In this document: positions 24,012 through 35,528 of the stretch, one piece after another
How positions within the stretch are numbered: position 1 is the stretch's first letter
Layout: the number at the start of each line of letters is the position of its first letter
NCBI RefSeq assembly: GCF_036226465.1
Contig: NZ_CP108476.1
Coordinates: forward strand, 2,294,001 to 2,358,000
DNA from: Kitasatospora sp. NBC_01250
GTDB lineage: Bacteria > Actinomycetota > Actinomycetes > Streptomycetales > Streptomycetaceae
Direction of reading: 5' to 3'
Length of the DNA stretch: 64,000 nucleotides
Translations under genes and position numbers: made by a program
Notes under the pieces: generated by a model
The model's input: only the letters and a program-made list of their open reading frames with translations
Told to the model about the DNA's origin: nothing
Databases searched by the model: none

Positions 24012-25013
24012 TCACCCGAGGCGATCAGCTGACACATCGTCAGACCGAGAGGCCGCGGTGCGGCCGAACGGGCCGGGCCGGTCGGGATCGAGCAGCCGGG
24101 TGCCGGGCGGCAGTGCGCCCGCCCGGCCGGCCTCGACCAGGTGATCGAGCAGCACCTCGCGCAGCGCCGCAGCCGCGCGGCTGAGCGGCAGTTCGGCACC
24201 GCTGGCCAGCGCGATCACCCGGCCGAGGCCGGACCCGGCGAACGGGGTGACGCTCAGGCCGCTGCGGGCGGCCACCATGCCGGGCAGCACGGCGGGCCCG
24301 AGGCCGGCCCGGACGAAGCCGAGCACGGCGTCCATCTCCCCGCCGGCCACCGCGAGTTCGGGCTCGAAACCGGCGGCCCGGCAGGCCGCCAGGGTGGCCT
24401 CGCGCAGGTCGTAGCCCTCCCGGAACATCACCAGCGGCTGCCCGCGCAGGTCCTCGATCCGGGCCCTGCGCCGCCGCATCGGGGTGGCCGAGACCAGCAC
24501 CAGGTCCTCGTAGAGCAGTTCGGTGACCGCGAGCCCGGGTGCCTCGCCCGCCTGCGGTGTGATGATCAGCGCCAGGTCCAGTTCGCCGGCCGTCAGGGTA
24601 CGGACCAGATCGCGCGAACCGTCCTCGCGCACCACGAGCTCGACGCCCGGGTGCCGGGACCGGTAGGCCCGCAGCACGTCGGGGACCAGGCTGGTGCACA
24701 GGCTCGGCGGGGCACCGAGGCGGACCCGGCCGCGCCGCAGCTGCACCGTCTCCTGGACGGCGAGCCGGGCGCTCTCGGCGTCGGCCAGGATGCGCCGGGC
24801 CAGCGGCAGCAGCGCCGCACCCGCGTCGGTGAGCGCGATGTTGCCGCGCGTCCGGTGGAACAGCTCGGCGCCCAACTCCCGCTCCAGTGAACGGATCTGC
24901 TGGGAGAGCGAGGGCTGGGCGACCCTGGTCCGCTCGGCGGCGCGGGTGAAGTGCCGCAGTTCGGCGACGGCCACGAAGTAGCGGAGCTGGTGGAACTGCA
25001 CAGCTGCCATCAT
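24012..25013 (-). CDS. LysR-family regulator, probably of succinate dehydrogenase
   Basis: A 333-residue LysR-type regulator. The N-terminal helix-turn-helix (about 5-65) reads QLRYFVAVAELRHFTRAAERTRVAQPSLSQQIRSLERELGAELF, the family signature. The rest is the periplasmic-binding-like sensor domain (RVRLGAPPSLCTSLVPDVL, then LDLALIITP). Two start codons lie side by side at 25013 and 25010. An ATAG-N7-CTAT box covers the start itself, so the protein probably represses its own gene. It is divergent from sdhCAB with only 72 bases between starts, which makes that operon the likely target. The ligand is unknown. Confidence 0.88.
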   Translation of the reverse strand: MMAAVQFHQLRYFVAVAELRHFTRAAERTRVAQPSLSQQIRSLERELGAELFHRTRGNIALTDAGAALLPLARRILADAESARLAVQETVQLRRGRVRLGAPPSLCTSLVPDVLRAYRSRHPGVELVVREDGSRDLVRTLTAGELDLALIITPQAGEAPGLAVTELLYEDLVLVSATPMRRRRARIEDLRGQPLVMFREGYDLREATLAACRAAGFEPELAVAGGEMDAVLGFVRAGLGPAVLPGMVAARSGLSVTPFAGSGLGRVIALASGAELPLSRAAAALREVLLDHLVEAGRAGALPPGTRLLDPDRPGPFGRTAASRSDDVSADRLG

Positions 25014-25026
25014 AGCCGCTACCTAT
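25012..25026. promoter_or_regulatory. LysR-type box ATAG-N7-CTAT
   Basis: The sequence ATAGCCGCTACCTAT matches the T-N11-A core and dyad expected of LysR regulators. It overlaps the start of the LysR gene and lies 60 bases before the sdhC start, so one site could govern both directions. Confidence 0.7.
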
Positions 25027-25085
25027 CGTGGTGAGCCGGAAGATGTCTTGGACGGATCACCACTGCGGTTCCTACCGTTCTCGGC

Positions 25086-25801
25086 ATGGCAGTGACAACG
25101 GGAGCGCGACCCCGCGGGTCGACGCGGGAACGGTCCACCCTGGCGGTGCTCTGGGGTTCGACCATCGGCAAGAAGGCCGCGATGGCGGTCAGCGGTGTGG
25201 CGATGCTGACCTATCTGGTCCTCCACATGCTGGGCAATCTGAAGATCTTCTTCGGGGCCGGCGAGCTCAACGGCTACGCGGCCTGGCTGCGCACCATCGG
25301 CCAGCCCTTCCTCGGCCACGCGTGGTTCCTGTGGATCGCCCGGGTCGGCCTGGTGCTCGCCGTGGTGGTGCACGGGGTGGCCGCCTACCAGCTGAGCCGG
25401 CGCGACCTGGCCGCCCGGCCGACCGGCTACCGGCGCACCCGGGCGCGGGCCAGCTACGCGACGCGCACCATGCGCTGGGGCGGGGTGATCCTGGCGCTCT
25501 TCATCGTCTGGCACATCCTGGACCTGACCACCCTGACCGTGAACCCGGTGGCCGACCCCGGGCACCCGTACCAGAACGTGGTGGGTGCCTTCCGCACCTG
25601 GTACGACGGCGGGATCTACTGCGTGGCGATGCTGGCGGTCGGGCTGCACGTGCGGCACGGCTTCTGGAGCGCCGCCCAGACGCTGGGCGTCAACAACCCG
25701 CGCCGCGACCGGGCGTTGAAGCTGACCGCCAACCTGCTGGCGCTGGTGCTGACTGCCGGCTTCCTCTCCGTGCCGCTCGCCGTGATGACAGGAATCGTCC
25801 G

Positions 25802-25805
<4 letters not shown>
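25086..25805 (+). CDS. sdhC: Succinate dehydrogenase cytochrome b subunit
   Basis: A 239-residue membrane anchor of the B-type quinone oxidoreductase. It has about five hydrophobic helices and conserved histidines in helices that bind haem b, for example [15 protein letters not shown] near 42, [11 protein letters not shown] near 95, [12 protein letters not shown] near 140 and [12 protein letters not shown] near 185. It passes electrons between the SdhB iron-sulphur clusters and menaquinone. ATG 25086 is 72 bases from the divergent LysR gene. The stop overlaps the sdhA start (ATGA), so it heads the operon. Confidence 0.93.
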
Positions 25806-27756
<1,951 letters not shown>

Positions 27757-27760
<4 letters not shown>

Positions 27761-28491
27761 ACCTCACCCTGCGGATCTGGCGGCAGGCCGGACCGGACGC
27801 GCCCGGCGCGCTGACCACCTACCAGGTCACCGGGATCAGCCCGGAGATGTCGTTCCTGGAGATGCTGGACACCCTCAACGAGGAGCTGATCCCGCGCGGC
27901 GAGGAGCCGGTGGCCTTCGACCACGACTGCCGCGAGGGCATCTGCGGCGCCTGCGGCATGGTGATCAACGGCCAGGCGCACGGCCCGGAGCGGACCACCA
28001 CCTGCCAGCTGCACATGCGGCACTTCCAGGACGGCGACGTGATCGACGTCGAGCCGTGGCGCTCGGCGGCCTTCCCGGTCGTGCGGGACCTGGTGGTGGA
28101 CCGGTCGGCGTTCGACCGGATCATCGGGGCCGGCGGCTACATCACCGCGCCCACCGGCAGCGCCCCCGAGGCGCACGCCACCCCGGTGCCCAAGGAGGCC
28201 GCCGACCTCGCCTTCGAGCACGCCGAGTGCATCGGCTGCGGGGCCTGCGTGGCGGCCTGCCCCAACGGGTCGGCGATGCTCTTCACCTCGGCCAAGGTGG
28301 TGCACCTCAACGTGCTGCCGCAGGGTGCGCCGGAACGGCGCAGCCGGGCGCGGGCCCTGGTGGGGGCGATGGACGCGGAGGGCTTCGGCGGCTGCACCAA
28401 CACCGGCGAGTGCGCCACCGCCTGCCCCAAGGGGATCGGGCTGAACGCGATCGCGACGCTGAACCGGGAGTTCCTGCTCGGCGGGCGGTGA
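27757..28491 (+). CDS. sdhB: Succinate dehydrogenase iron-sulphur subunit
   Basis: A 244-residue protein with the 2Fe-2S plant-ferredoxin motif [15 protein letters not shown] near 64 (with a later Cys in TTTCQL), then the 4Fe-4S motif [13 protein letters not shown] near 163 and the 3Fe-4S motif [15 protein letters not shown] near 213. It carries electrons from FAD in SdhA to the quinone in SdhC. The ATG at 27757 overlaps the sdhA stop. It is the last gene of the operon; the next gene starts 66 bases later. Confidence 0.95.
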
Positions 28492-28557
28492 CCCGCTCCG
28501 CGCTGCGCCGTACACCCCCTAAGGTATCTGTGCGCGAGACAGCGGCAGGGTGAAGGG

Positions 28558-30702
28558 GTGGACGTGGCAAGGCGAGCGGGCGGCGGGGTGCTCTCGGTCT
28601 GGGCGGAGGCGCAGCGGCAGGAGCAGCGGCGCAGGCAGGCCCAGGAGCGGGCGCAGGTGGCGGCGCAGCGGCAGGCGGCGCAGGCGGCCAGGGCCGCGCA
28701 ACTGGCCGCGGCGCGCGGGGAGCGGGAGGCGGCCAAGGCGTACCAGCAGAGCCGGGAGGCCGAGGCCGGCGAGCTGAGCGCGCGGCTCGAGGAGCGGGTG
28801 GCCGAGCTGGAGGGCCTGCTGCGGGTGGGCCTGGCCCGCCCCGCGTTCAGCCTGGACCCGCTGCTGGCGCCCGCCGCGCTGCCGGCCGCCTTCGACCCCG
28901 GACGGCTCGGGGTGCCCGTCCCGATGCCGGATCCGGCGCGCTACCAGGTGCCGGCCCAGGGCGGGATGCTGCAGCGCCGCCGCTACGAGGAGCAGCGCGC
29001 GCAGGCCCAGGCGCAGTACGAGCGGGACTGGCACCGGGCGCAGGCCGCCGAGCGCGAGCGGCTGCGGCAGCTGACGGAGTACCAGCGCGGCTTCGACGAG
29101 TGGGCGGCCGAGCACCGCCGGCACGACGCCGAGCGGATCGCCCGCACCCGGGAGCTGGCCGAGCGGCTGGGCCGCGGCGAGGACGAGGCGGTGCGCGAGT
29201 ACTTCAGCGCGGCGCTCTACGGCTCCACCGGCTGGCCCGAGGGATTCCCGCACCGGATCAGCCTGGCCTGGGATGTGACGCATCGTCAGCTTGTCGTGGA
29301 GTGGGAGCTGCCCGGGTTCGACGTGGTGCCCGAGCACAGCCGGGTGCGGTACGTGAAGACGGACGACCGGCAGGCCCCGGTGGCCAGGGCGGCGGCCGAG
29401 CGCAAGCGGATCTACCGCGAGGTGCTGGCGCGCGGCACGCTGCGGGTGCTGGACGAGCTGTTCCGGGCCGATCAGCGCGGCCTGGTCGACTCGGTGGCGC
29501 TGAACGGCCTGGTGCAGGGCGTGGATCCGGCGACCGGGCGGGAGACCGGACGGGTGCTGGTGGCGGTGACCGCCACCCGTGCCGCGTTCCGGGCGATCGC
29601 GCTGGACCGGGTGGCGCCGGTGGAGTGCCTGGAGGGCCTGGGCGGGCGGCTCTCGGCCCGCCCCGAGCGACTGGCCGAGGTGCGCGAGGAGCGGCGGCCG
29701 CACGAGGTGGGCGCCCGGGTGCTGGGCCACGGCGAGGACGAGCCGGATCTCTTCACGATGGACCCGATCGCCTTCGAGGAGCTGATCGCCGAGCTGTTCC
29801 GGGCCCGCGGCTACCGGGTGGCGACCACCGCGCGCAGCGGGGACGAAGGCGTGGACGTGGTGGCCGTCGACCCGGATCCGGTGACCGGCGGCAAGATCGT
29901 CATCCAGGCCAAGCGCTACCGCTCGACCGTCTCCCCCACCGCGGTGCGGGACCTAGACAGCACCGTGCGCCACCACGGCGCGATCAAAGGCATCCTGGTG
30001 ACCACGGCGCACTTCGGGCGCGGCTCCTACGACTACATCGAGAACAAGCCGCTGTCGCTGGTGAACGGGCCCGAGCTGGTCGAGCTGCTGGCCGAGCAGG
30101 GGCTGCGCGGACGGCTCGGCCCGGCACCGGCCGCGCCGATGGCCGGGGAGGCGGCAGCCGGAGCGCCGGGAGCCGGGGCGGGCGAGGTCCGGCTGCGGAT
30201 CGAGTGGCAGTCGCGCACGGTGGGCGGCGATCCGGTCGAGCTGGACGTCTCGGCCTTCCTGTGCGCGGGCGGGCGGGTGCTGAGCGACGAGCACTTCGTC
30301 TTCTTCAACAACCCCGCCGATCCGGGCGGGGCGGTCAGGCTCGGCTCCGCGCGCACCGCGGCGGGCGACCGACTGCGCACCGCGACGCTGGCGTTGGCGC
30401 TGGACCGGGTGGGCCCCGAGGTGACGGAGGTGGCCGTGGCCGTCTCCACCGAGGAGGACCCGGGGCCGGCGCTGCCGCTGGGCTATCTGCACGGTCTGGC
30501 CCTGGTGGTCACCGAGCGCGCCTCGGAGCTGGAGCTGCACCGCTGGGCCGAGGGCACCAGCGGGATCGCCGAGAGCGCGCTGGAGCTGGGCGCCTTCCGG
30601 CGCACCGGGCCGGGCGGCGGCTGGCGCTTCGAGGCGGCGGTGCGCCCGGTGCGGGGCGGGCTGGCGGGGCTGGCGACCGGGCGCGGGGTGGCGATCGCCT
30701 GA
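28558..30702 (+). CDS. Mrr-type restriction endonuclease fused to a TerD domain
   Basis: A 714-residue cytoplasmic protein with three parts. The N-terminal third is rich in Ala, Gln, Glu and Arg and has two coiled-coil runs (about 15-80 and 140-215). Residues about 400-510 are an Mrr-type nuclease domain: DPIAFEELIAELFRARGY, GDEGVDVVAVD with the metal-binding Asp, and IVIQAKRYRSTVSP giving the Q-x-K pair. Residues about 530-714 are a TerD stress-response domain (LDVSAFLCAGG, SDEHFVFFNNPADPGGAVRLG, LPLGYLHGLALVV). The start is GTG 28558; GTG 28564 is nearly as good. It follows sdhB on the same strand. Nuclease plus TerD suggests a stress-linked anti-phage or DNA-quality role, which is inference. 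Confidence 0.85.
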   Translation: MDVARRAGGGVLSVWAEAQRQEQRRRQAQERAQVAAQRQAAQAARAAQLAAARGEREAAKAYQQSREAEAGELSARLEERVAELEGLLRVGLARPAFSLDPLLAPAALPAAFDPGRLGVPVPMPDPARYQVPAQGGMLQRRRYEEQRAQAQAQYERDWHRAQAAERERLRQLTEYQRGFDEWAAEHRRHDAERIARTRELAERLGRGEDEAVREYFSAALYGSTGWPEGFPHRISLAWDVTHRQLVVEWELPGFDVVPEHSRVRYVKTDDRQAPVARAAAERKRIYREVLARGTLRVLDELFRADQRGLVDSVALNGLVQGVDPATGRETGRVLVAVTATRAAFRAIALDRVAPVECLEGLGGRLSARPERLAEVREERRPHEVGARVLGHGEDEPDLFTMDPIAFEELIAELFRARGYRVATTARSGDEGVDVVAVDPDPVTGGKIVIQAKRYRSTVSPTAVRDLDSTVRHHGAIKGILVTTAHFGRGSYDYIENKPLSLVNGPELVELLAEQGLRGRLGPAPAAPMAGEAAAGAPGAGAGEVRLRIEWQSRTVGGDPVELDVSAFLCAGGRVLSDEHFVFFNNPADPGGAVRLGSARTAAGDRLRTATLALALDRVGPEVTEVAVAVSTEEDPGPALPLGYLHGLALVVTERASELELHRWAEGTSGIAESALELGAFRRTGPGGGWRFEAAVRPVRGGLAGLATGRGVAIA

Positions 30703-30927
30703 GCTCCGCCCTCCCGGGGAGTCCGGTCATTGACGGGCCGGCGGGGCCGTCCGGTTGCAACCGCGGCGGCATTTCAGGGTCACGTCATACCTGAGGAGGA
30801 GACCCGCCCCCGCCGCCCCTCCGGCCGGGGACCGGGCAACCGTTCGACGGAGCGACGGATCGGCCCGTGGGCGCCACCAGGATGGGACCGAACCTGCACG
30901 AGTCTGTCCGTCCCCGGGAGCCCCCAC

Positions 30928-31689
30928 ATGCCCATGACCCTCGCCCCCGTCAGAGCCGCCGCCACCGCGACCGGGCTGACCAAGGTCTACGGCTCCGGCG
31001 CGACCCGGGTGGTGGCGCTCGACCAGGTCAGCGTCTCCTTCCGGCCCGGGGAGTTCACCGCGATCATGGGCCCCTCCGGCTCGGGCAAGTCGACCCTGAT
31101 GCACTGCATGGCGGGCCTGGACTACGCCACCGCCGGCTCGGCGCGGATCGGGGAGACCGAGCTGGTGGGCCTGCCCGACCGGGCCCTGACCAAGCTGCGC
31201 CGCGACCAACTCGGCTTCGTCTTCCAGTCGTTCAACCTGCTGCCGCAGCTGACCGCGCTGGAGAACATCACCCTTCCGATGGACATCGCAGGGCGCAAGG
31301 TGGACCAGGCCTGGCTGGCGCGGGTGGTGGCGACGGTGGGCCTGTCCGGACGCCTGTCGCACCGGCCCGGCCAGCTCTCCGGCGGCCAGCAGCAACGGGT
31401 CGCCTGCGCCCGCGCGCTGGCCGGCCGACCGGAGATCGTCTTCGCCGACGAGCCCACCGGCAACCTGGACTCCCGGGCCGGCGCCGAGATCCTCGGCTTC
31501 CTGCAGAACTCGGTGCGCGAACTGGGCCAGACCGTGGTGATGGTGACCCACGACCCGATGGCGGCCGGCTACGCGGACCGGGTGGTCTTCCTGGCCGACG
31601 GGCGGATCGTGGACGAGCTGTCGCTGCCCACCCCGGCCACCGTGCTGGACCGGATGCGCCGCTTCGAGGGCGCCGGCCGGACCGTCTGA
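30928..31689 (+). CDS. ABC transporter ATP-binding protein (MacB/LolD type)
   Basis: A 253-residue ATPase with Walker A GPSGSGKST near 50, the Q-loop QLGFVFQSFNLLPQLTALENI, the signature LSGGQQQRVACARALAG near 150 and Walker B IVFADEPTGNLDSRAG. The sequence pattern matches the MacB/LolD/FtsE group, which works with FtsX-like permeases. ATG 30928 is 70 bases before the permease start, on the same strand, so the two form one exporter. Substrates of such pairs include lipoproteins, peptides and antibiotics; none can be named here. Confidence 0.92.
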   Translation: MPMTLAPVRAAATATGLTKVYGSGATRVVALDQVSVSFRPGEFTAIMGPSGSGKSTLMHCMAGLDYATAGSARIGETELVGLPDRALTKLRRDQLGFVFQSFNLLPQLTALENITLPMDIAGRKVDQAWLARVVATVGLSGRLSHRPGQLSGGQQQRVACARALAGRPEIVFADEPTGNLDSRAGAEILGFLQNSVRELGQTVVMVTHDPMAAGYADRVVFLADGRIVDELSLPTPATVLDRMRRFEGAGRTV

Positions 31690-31759
31690 CCCGTCCACCC
31701 CACCCCGACCGCGGACGACCGAACCGGCCGCGCCGAGAAGGACCGAGAGCCCGCAGCCC

Positions 31760-34312
31760 ATGTACCGCACCGCCCTGCGCAACGTCCTGGCCCACAAGGC
31801 CCGCCTGCTGATGACCACCCTGGCCGTGCTGCTGGGCACCGCGTTCGTCTCCGGCACGCTGGTCTTCACCGACACCCTCGGCAGCGCGCTGAAGTCGCAG
31901 AACGCCAGGAGCTTCACCGGCATCGCCGTCTCGGTCAGTGACGACGGCGCGGTCAGCAACGGCTACAGCCGCGGCAGCCGGAAGGGCGTCACCGGCCACC
32001 TGACCGAGCAGACCAGGCAGGCGATCGCCGCGCTGTCCGGCGTCGCCGAGGCCCGCGGCGTGGTCAGCGGCTTCGCCGGCATCGCCGACCACAACGGCGC
32101 CCTGATCGGTGACGGCTTCTCGACCACCGGCACCAACTACGTGCCGGACACGGGCGGTCAGGACACCCGCTACCCGCTCGCCGCGGGCCGTGGTCCGCAG
32201 CACCCCGACGAGCTGGCGCTGGACACCAGGACCGCGCAGAAGGGCGGCTACCGGGTCGGCGACACCGTGCGGGTGGCCGTCAACGGCCCGGTGATGCAGC
32301 TCAAGCTCACCGGCCTGCTGCACGTCAACGACCCGCGGATCACCGCGGGCGGCTCGCTGGCCGCCTTCGACACCGCGACCGCGCAGCAGCTCTACCTGGC
32401 GCAGGGCCGGTTCAACGAGATCGACGTGCGGGCCAAGGCCGGCACCGACGACCAGCAGCTGCTCGACCAGGTCCGCCGACTGCTGCCCGGAGACGGCGAC
32501 TTCACCGCACAGACCGGCGCCGCACTGGCCGCCGAGCAGGACCGCCGGATCACCGAGAGCACCAAGGGGCTGAGCGCCTCGCTGCTGGTCTTCGCCGGCA
32601 TCTCGCTCTTCGTCGGCATCTTCATCATCGCCAACACCTTCAGCATGCTGGTCGCCCAGCGCACCAAGGAGCTGGCGCTGCTGCGCGCGATCGGCGCCAG
32701 CCGCAGGCAGATCACCCGCTCGGTGCTGATCGAGGCGCTGCTGGTCGGCCTGCTGGCGGCCACCGGCGGGCTGGCGGCCGGGGTCGGCATCGCGGCCGGA
32801 CTGCGCGCGATCCTGAACGGCCCCGGGCAGGCCAACCTGCCCGACGGCCCGCTGATCGTCACCGCGAGCACCGTGGCGAGCGTCCTGCTGGTCGGCGTGC
32901 TGGTCACCGTGGTGGCCGCCTGGCTGCCGGCCCGCCGCGCCGCCCGGATCGCGCCGGTGGCCGCGATGAGCAACGGCGACCAGCCCGCCACCCAGAAGAG
33001 CCTGCTGATCCGCAACACCGTCGGCACCCTGATCGCCGCGGCCGGCGCCGGTCTGCTGCTGCGCGGCGCGGGCAGCCACGACACGAACACCGTGGGCCTG
33101 GGCGCCGGCGCCCTGCTGATCGGGGTCTTCGTGCTGACCCCGCTGCTCTCCCGCCCGCTGATCGCGCTGCTCGCCCCGCTGCTCCAGCGCCTCTACGGCA
33201 GCCCCGCCAAGCTGGCCCGGGAGAACGCGCTGCGCAACCCGCGCCGCACCGCCGCCACCGCCTCCGCGCTGACCGTCGGAGTCACCCTGATCACCGCGCT
33301 GACCGTGGTCGGTGCCTCGGTGAACCGCGCCGTCGACCGGGCGGCCGGCAACGACCTGCGGGCCGACTACGCGGTGGCGATGCAGAACTACGCCCAGCTC
33401 GCGCCCGAGGTGGCCCCGCAGATCGCGGCCACCCACGGGGTGAGCGCGAGCAGCGTGCTGCGCCAGGTGCCGGTGTCGGTCGGCGACGACGACCGCTGGA
33501 TCACCGGCGTGAACCCGGCCGCCATCGGCCAGTTGGTGAACCTCACCCAAGTCGGCGGATCTCTCGACGCCTTGACGAAGGGTCAACTGCTGGTCGACCG
33601 CAGCACCGCGACGTACGACCGTCTGTCGGTGGGGGATTCGTTCACCGGCAGCTTCCCCGACGGCAGCACCGGGACGTTCACCGTCGGCGGGATCGTGGCC
33701 GACAACTCGGTGGTGAACGGACTGCTCGCACCCGACGCGCTGCTCGCCCCGCACAGCGCGGGCCAGGGCCCGGACCGGGTACTGGTCAAGGGCGCGCACG
33801 GCGCCGACGCCGCGCTCAAGCAGGCGCTGCAGGACGCGACCGGCGGCAACCCGCTCATCTCGATCAAGGGCCAGGCCGACCTGAAGAAGGAGAACCGGCA
33901 GATGCTGAGTGCGGCGTTGAACATCATGTACGGGCTGCTCGGCATGTCGGTGGTGATCGCGGTGCTGGGCGTGGTGAACACGATGGCGATGTCCGTCTTC
34001 GAGCGGCGCCGGGAGATCGGCATGCTGCGCGCGGTCGGGCTCGACCGGCGCGGGGTGCGGCGGATGGTGCGCCTGGAGTCGCTGCTGATCGCACTGCTCG
34101 GCGGGCTGCTCGGGGTGGGGCTGGGGATCCTGACCGGGTGGGCCGGCAACCGGACCATCGCCGGCAGCTTCAAGGACCTGACCACGGTGGTACCGCCGCT
34201 GCCGATGCTCGGCTTCGTCGCGGCTGCCGCGCTGGTCGGCCTGCTGGCCGCGCTCTGGCCGGCCCGGCGGGCCTCCCGGCTGGACGTGCTGGACAGCATC
34301 CGGGCCAGCTGA
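31760..34312 (+). CDS. FtsX/MacB-like ABC transporter permease
   Basis: An 850-residue permease with two FtsX repeats. There is an N-terminal helix (LLMTTLAVLLGTAFVSGTLVF), a large extracytoplasmic region, four helices in the first half (SASLLVFAGISLFVGIFIIANTF; LAATGGLAAGVGIAAG; VLLVGVLVTVVAAW), then the duplicated set (ASALTVGVTLITAL; GLLGMSVVIAVLGVVNTMAMSVF; LIALLGGLLGVGLGILTGW; LPMLGFVAAAALVGLLAALWPA). The conserved cytoplasmic motif LLRAIGASRRQI and its partner MLRAVGLDRRGV mark each half. It pairs with the ATPase just upstream. About 850 residues is usual for the double-repeat actinobacterial type. Confidence 0.9.
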   Translation: MYRTALRNVLAHKARLLMTTLAVLLGTAFVSGTLVFTDTLGSALKSQNARSFTGIAVSVSDDGAVSNGYSRGSRKGVTGHLTEQTRQAIAALSGVAEARGVVSGFAGIADHNGALIGDGFSTTGTNYVPDTGGQDTRYPLAAGRGPQHPDELALDTRTAQKGGYRVGDTVRVAVNGPVMQLKLTGLLHVNDPRITAGGSLAAFDTATAQQLYLAQGRFNEIDVRAKAGTDDQQLLDQVRRLLPGDGDFTAQTGAALAAEQDRRITESTKGLSASLLVFAGISLFVGIFIIANTFSMLVAQRTKELALLRAIGASRRQITRSVLIEALLVGLLAATGGLAAGVGIAAGLRAILNGPGQANLPDGPLIVTASTVASVLLVGVLVTVVAAWLPARRAARIAPVAAMSNGDQPATQKSLLIRNTVGTLIAAAGAGLLLRGAGSHDTNTVGLGAGALLIGVFVLTPLLSRPLIALLAPLLQRLYGSPAKLARENALRNPRRTAATASALTVGVTLITALTVVGASVNRAVDRAAGNDLRADYAVAMQNYAQLAPEVAPQIAATHGVSASSVLRQVPVSVGDDDRWITGVNPAAIGQLVNLTQVGGSLDALTKGQLLVDRSTATYDRLSVGDSFTGSFPDGSTGTFTVGGIVADNSVVNGLLAPDALLAPHSAGQGPDRVLVKGAHGADAALKQALQDATGGNPLISIKGQADLKKENRQMLSAALNIMYGLLGMSVVIAVLGVVNTMAMSVFERRREIGMLRAVGLDRRGVRRMVRLESLLIALLGGLLGVGLGILTGWAGNRTIAGSFKDLTTVVPPLPMLGFVAAAALVGLLAALWPARRASRLDVLDSIRAS

Positions 34313-34327
34313 GCCGGGGCCTCGCAC

Positions 34328-34379
34328 CGGGGTGTCCAGGCCGGGTGTCCGGTCGGGGTGTCGAGGCGGGGTGTCCAGG
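34328..34379. repeat. Four tandem 13-bp repeats after the permease stop
   Basis: Units beginning at 34328, 34341, 34354 and 34367 share the core GGTGTCC (one unit has GGTGTCG), giving exactly four 13-base copies. The array starts 15 bases after the permease stop codon. It is not coding. Similar 11-15-base arrays follow other stop codons in this window. Confidence 0.85.
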
Positions 34380-34517
34380 CCCTTTCGGGCAGTTGGGCAC
34401 CCCCGGCGCCGAGCACGTTCCTGCGGGTGCTGACAATGTCTGGACCACTGTGCCAAGCTGCACTGCTAGCGGGCCGTCACCGGAATGCGGGCGGACCCGT
34501 ACGGGGGGAGCACGACC

Positions 34518-35528
34518 ATGAGAGCACCGCATGGTTCGGACGACCGGGAACACCCGGAGCGTCCCGGACCGAGCACCGCCCGGCTGCGCCAGACCCTGGC
34601 CGTCATCGCAGTGGCGGGCCTGGGCTTCGCCGCCCTGGAGCTGCGCCCGGGCAGCAGCCTGCTGCAGGGCAGCACCCACGCGCCGCTGAGCGACAAGTTC
34701 GGCCTGGTGGTGCTGATCGGCTTCGGCTGGGTCTTCCTGATCGAACGCACCTATCGGCACTTCCGCGGCCAGGTCCAGCACCTGGCGGACCTGTCGCCGC
34801 GCGCCGAGCGCCTGAAGGACGCGGCGCTGCGGCTGCTCCCGCTGGTGGGCCTGCTGCTGCCGGTCGCCCTGCTGCTGGTCTACCGCGCCGCGAGCGTGCT
34901 GCACGAGCTACCGCCGGTGTCGGTGCTCCGCCCGCCGCCCAAGCTCGACGGGCCCCCGCCGGAGCCGCACAGCGACTCCCCCTCGATGGGCCTGCTGGCC
35001 TTCATCGGGCTGATCGTCGGCCTGGTGGGGCTGATCGTCCTGCTCTGGTTCGTCTTTCGCCAGCTGCGCCGGCCGACCGGGGCCGCGCCGGCGCCCAAGC
35101 GCCGGGTGCGCACCACCGAGCGTGAACTGGCCGAGGCGGTCGGCGAGGCGCGCCGGGCGCTGCTGCACGGCGACGACGCGCGCACCGCCGTGATCGCCTG
35201 CTACCTGGCGATGGAGGAGTCGCTGGCGGCCTCGGGCGTCGAACGGGAGGTCTCGGACAGCCCCACCGACCTGCTGGAGCGCGCGGCAGCCGCCGGGACG
35301 CTGCGCGGTGCGGACGCCACCGAGCTCACCGCGCTCTTCCGCGAGGCCCGGTTCTCGCGTCACCCGATGGACCAGGGCCACCTGGCCCGGGCCGGCGCCG
35401 CACTGGACGCGATCGCCGAGCAGCTCGCGGGGCGGATCGCCGAGCGGGCGGCCGCGGAGGCCGAGGCCGCCGCGGCCCGGGCAGCGGCGGCCGGATCCGC
35501 CTCGCAGTCGACGGGGGTGCACTCCTGA
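34518..35528 (+). CDS. DUF4129 domain membrane protein
   Basis: A 336-residue membrane protein. It has N-terminal helices (LRQTLAVIAVAGLGFAALEL; FGLVVLIGFGWVFLIE; LLPLVGLLLPVALLLVYRA), a helix near 150-170 (GLLAFIGLIVGLVGLIVLLWFVF), and a C-terminal cytoplasmic DUF4129 domain with EARRALLHGDDARTAVIACYLAMEESLAASGVER and ADATELTALFREARFSRHPM. The ATG at 34518 is chosen since GGGGGGAG precedes it by 8 bases. DUF4129 proteins travel with MoxR and DUF58 genes and are thought to belong to one envelope-associated system. The next gene overlaps by one base. Confidence 0.85.
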   Translation: MRAPHGSDDREHPERPGPSTARLRQTLAVIAVAGLGFAALELRPGSSLLQGSTHAPLSDKFGLVVLIGFGWVFLIERTYRHFRGQVQHLADLSPRAERLKDAALRLLPLVGLLLPVALLLVYRAASVLHELPPVSVLRPPPKLDGPPPEPHSDSPSMGLLAFIGLIVGLVGLIVLLWFVFRQLRRPTGAAPAPKRRVRTTERELAEAVGEARRALLHGDDARTAVIACYLAMEESLAASGVEREVSDSPTDLLERAAAAGTLRGADATELTALFREARFSRHPMDQGHLARAGAALDAIAEQLAGRIAERAAAEAEAAAARAAAAGSASQSTGVHS

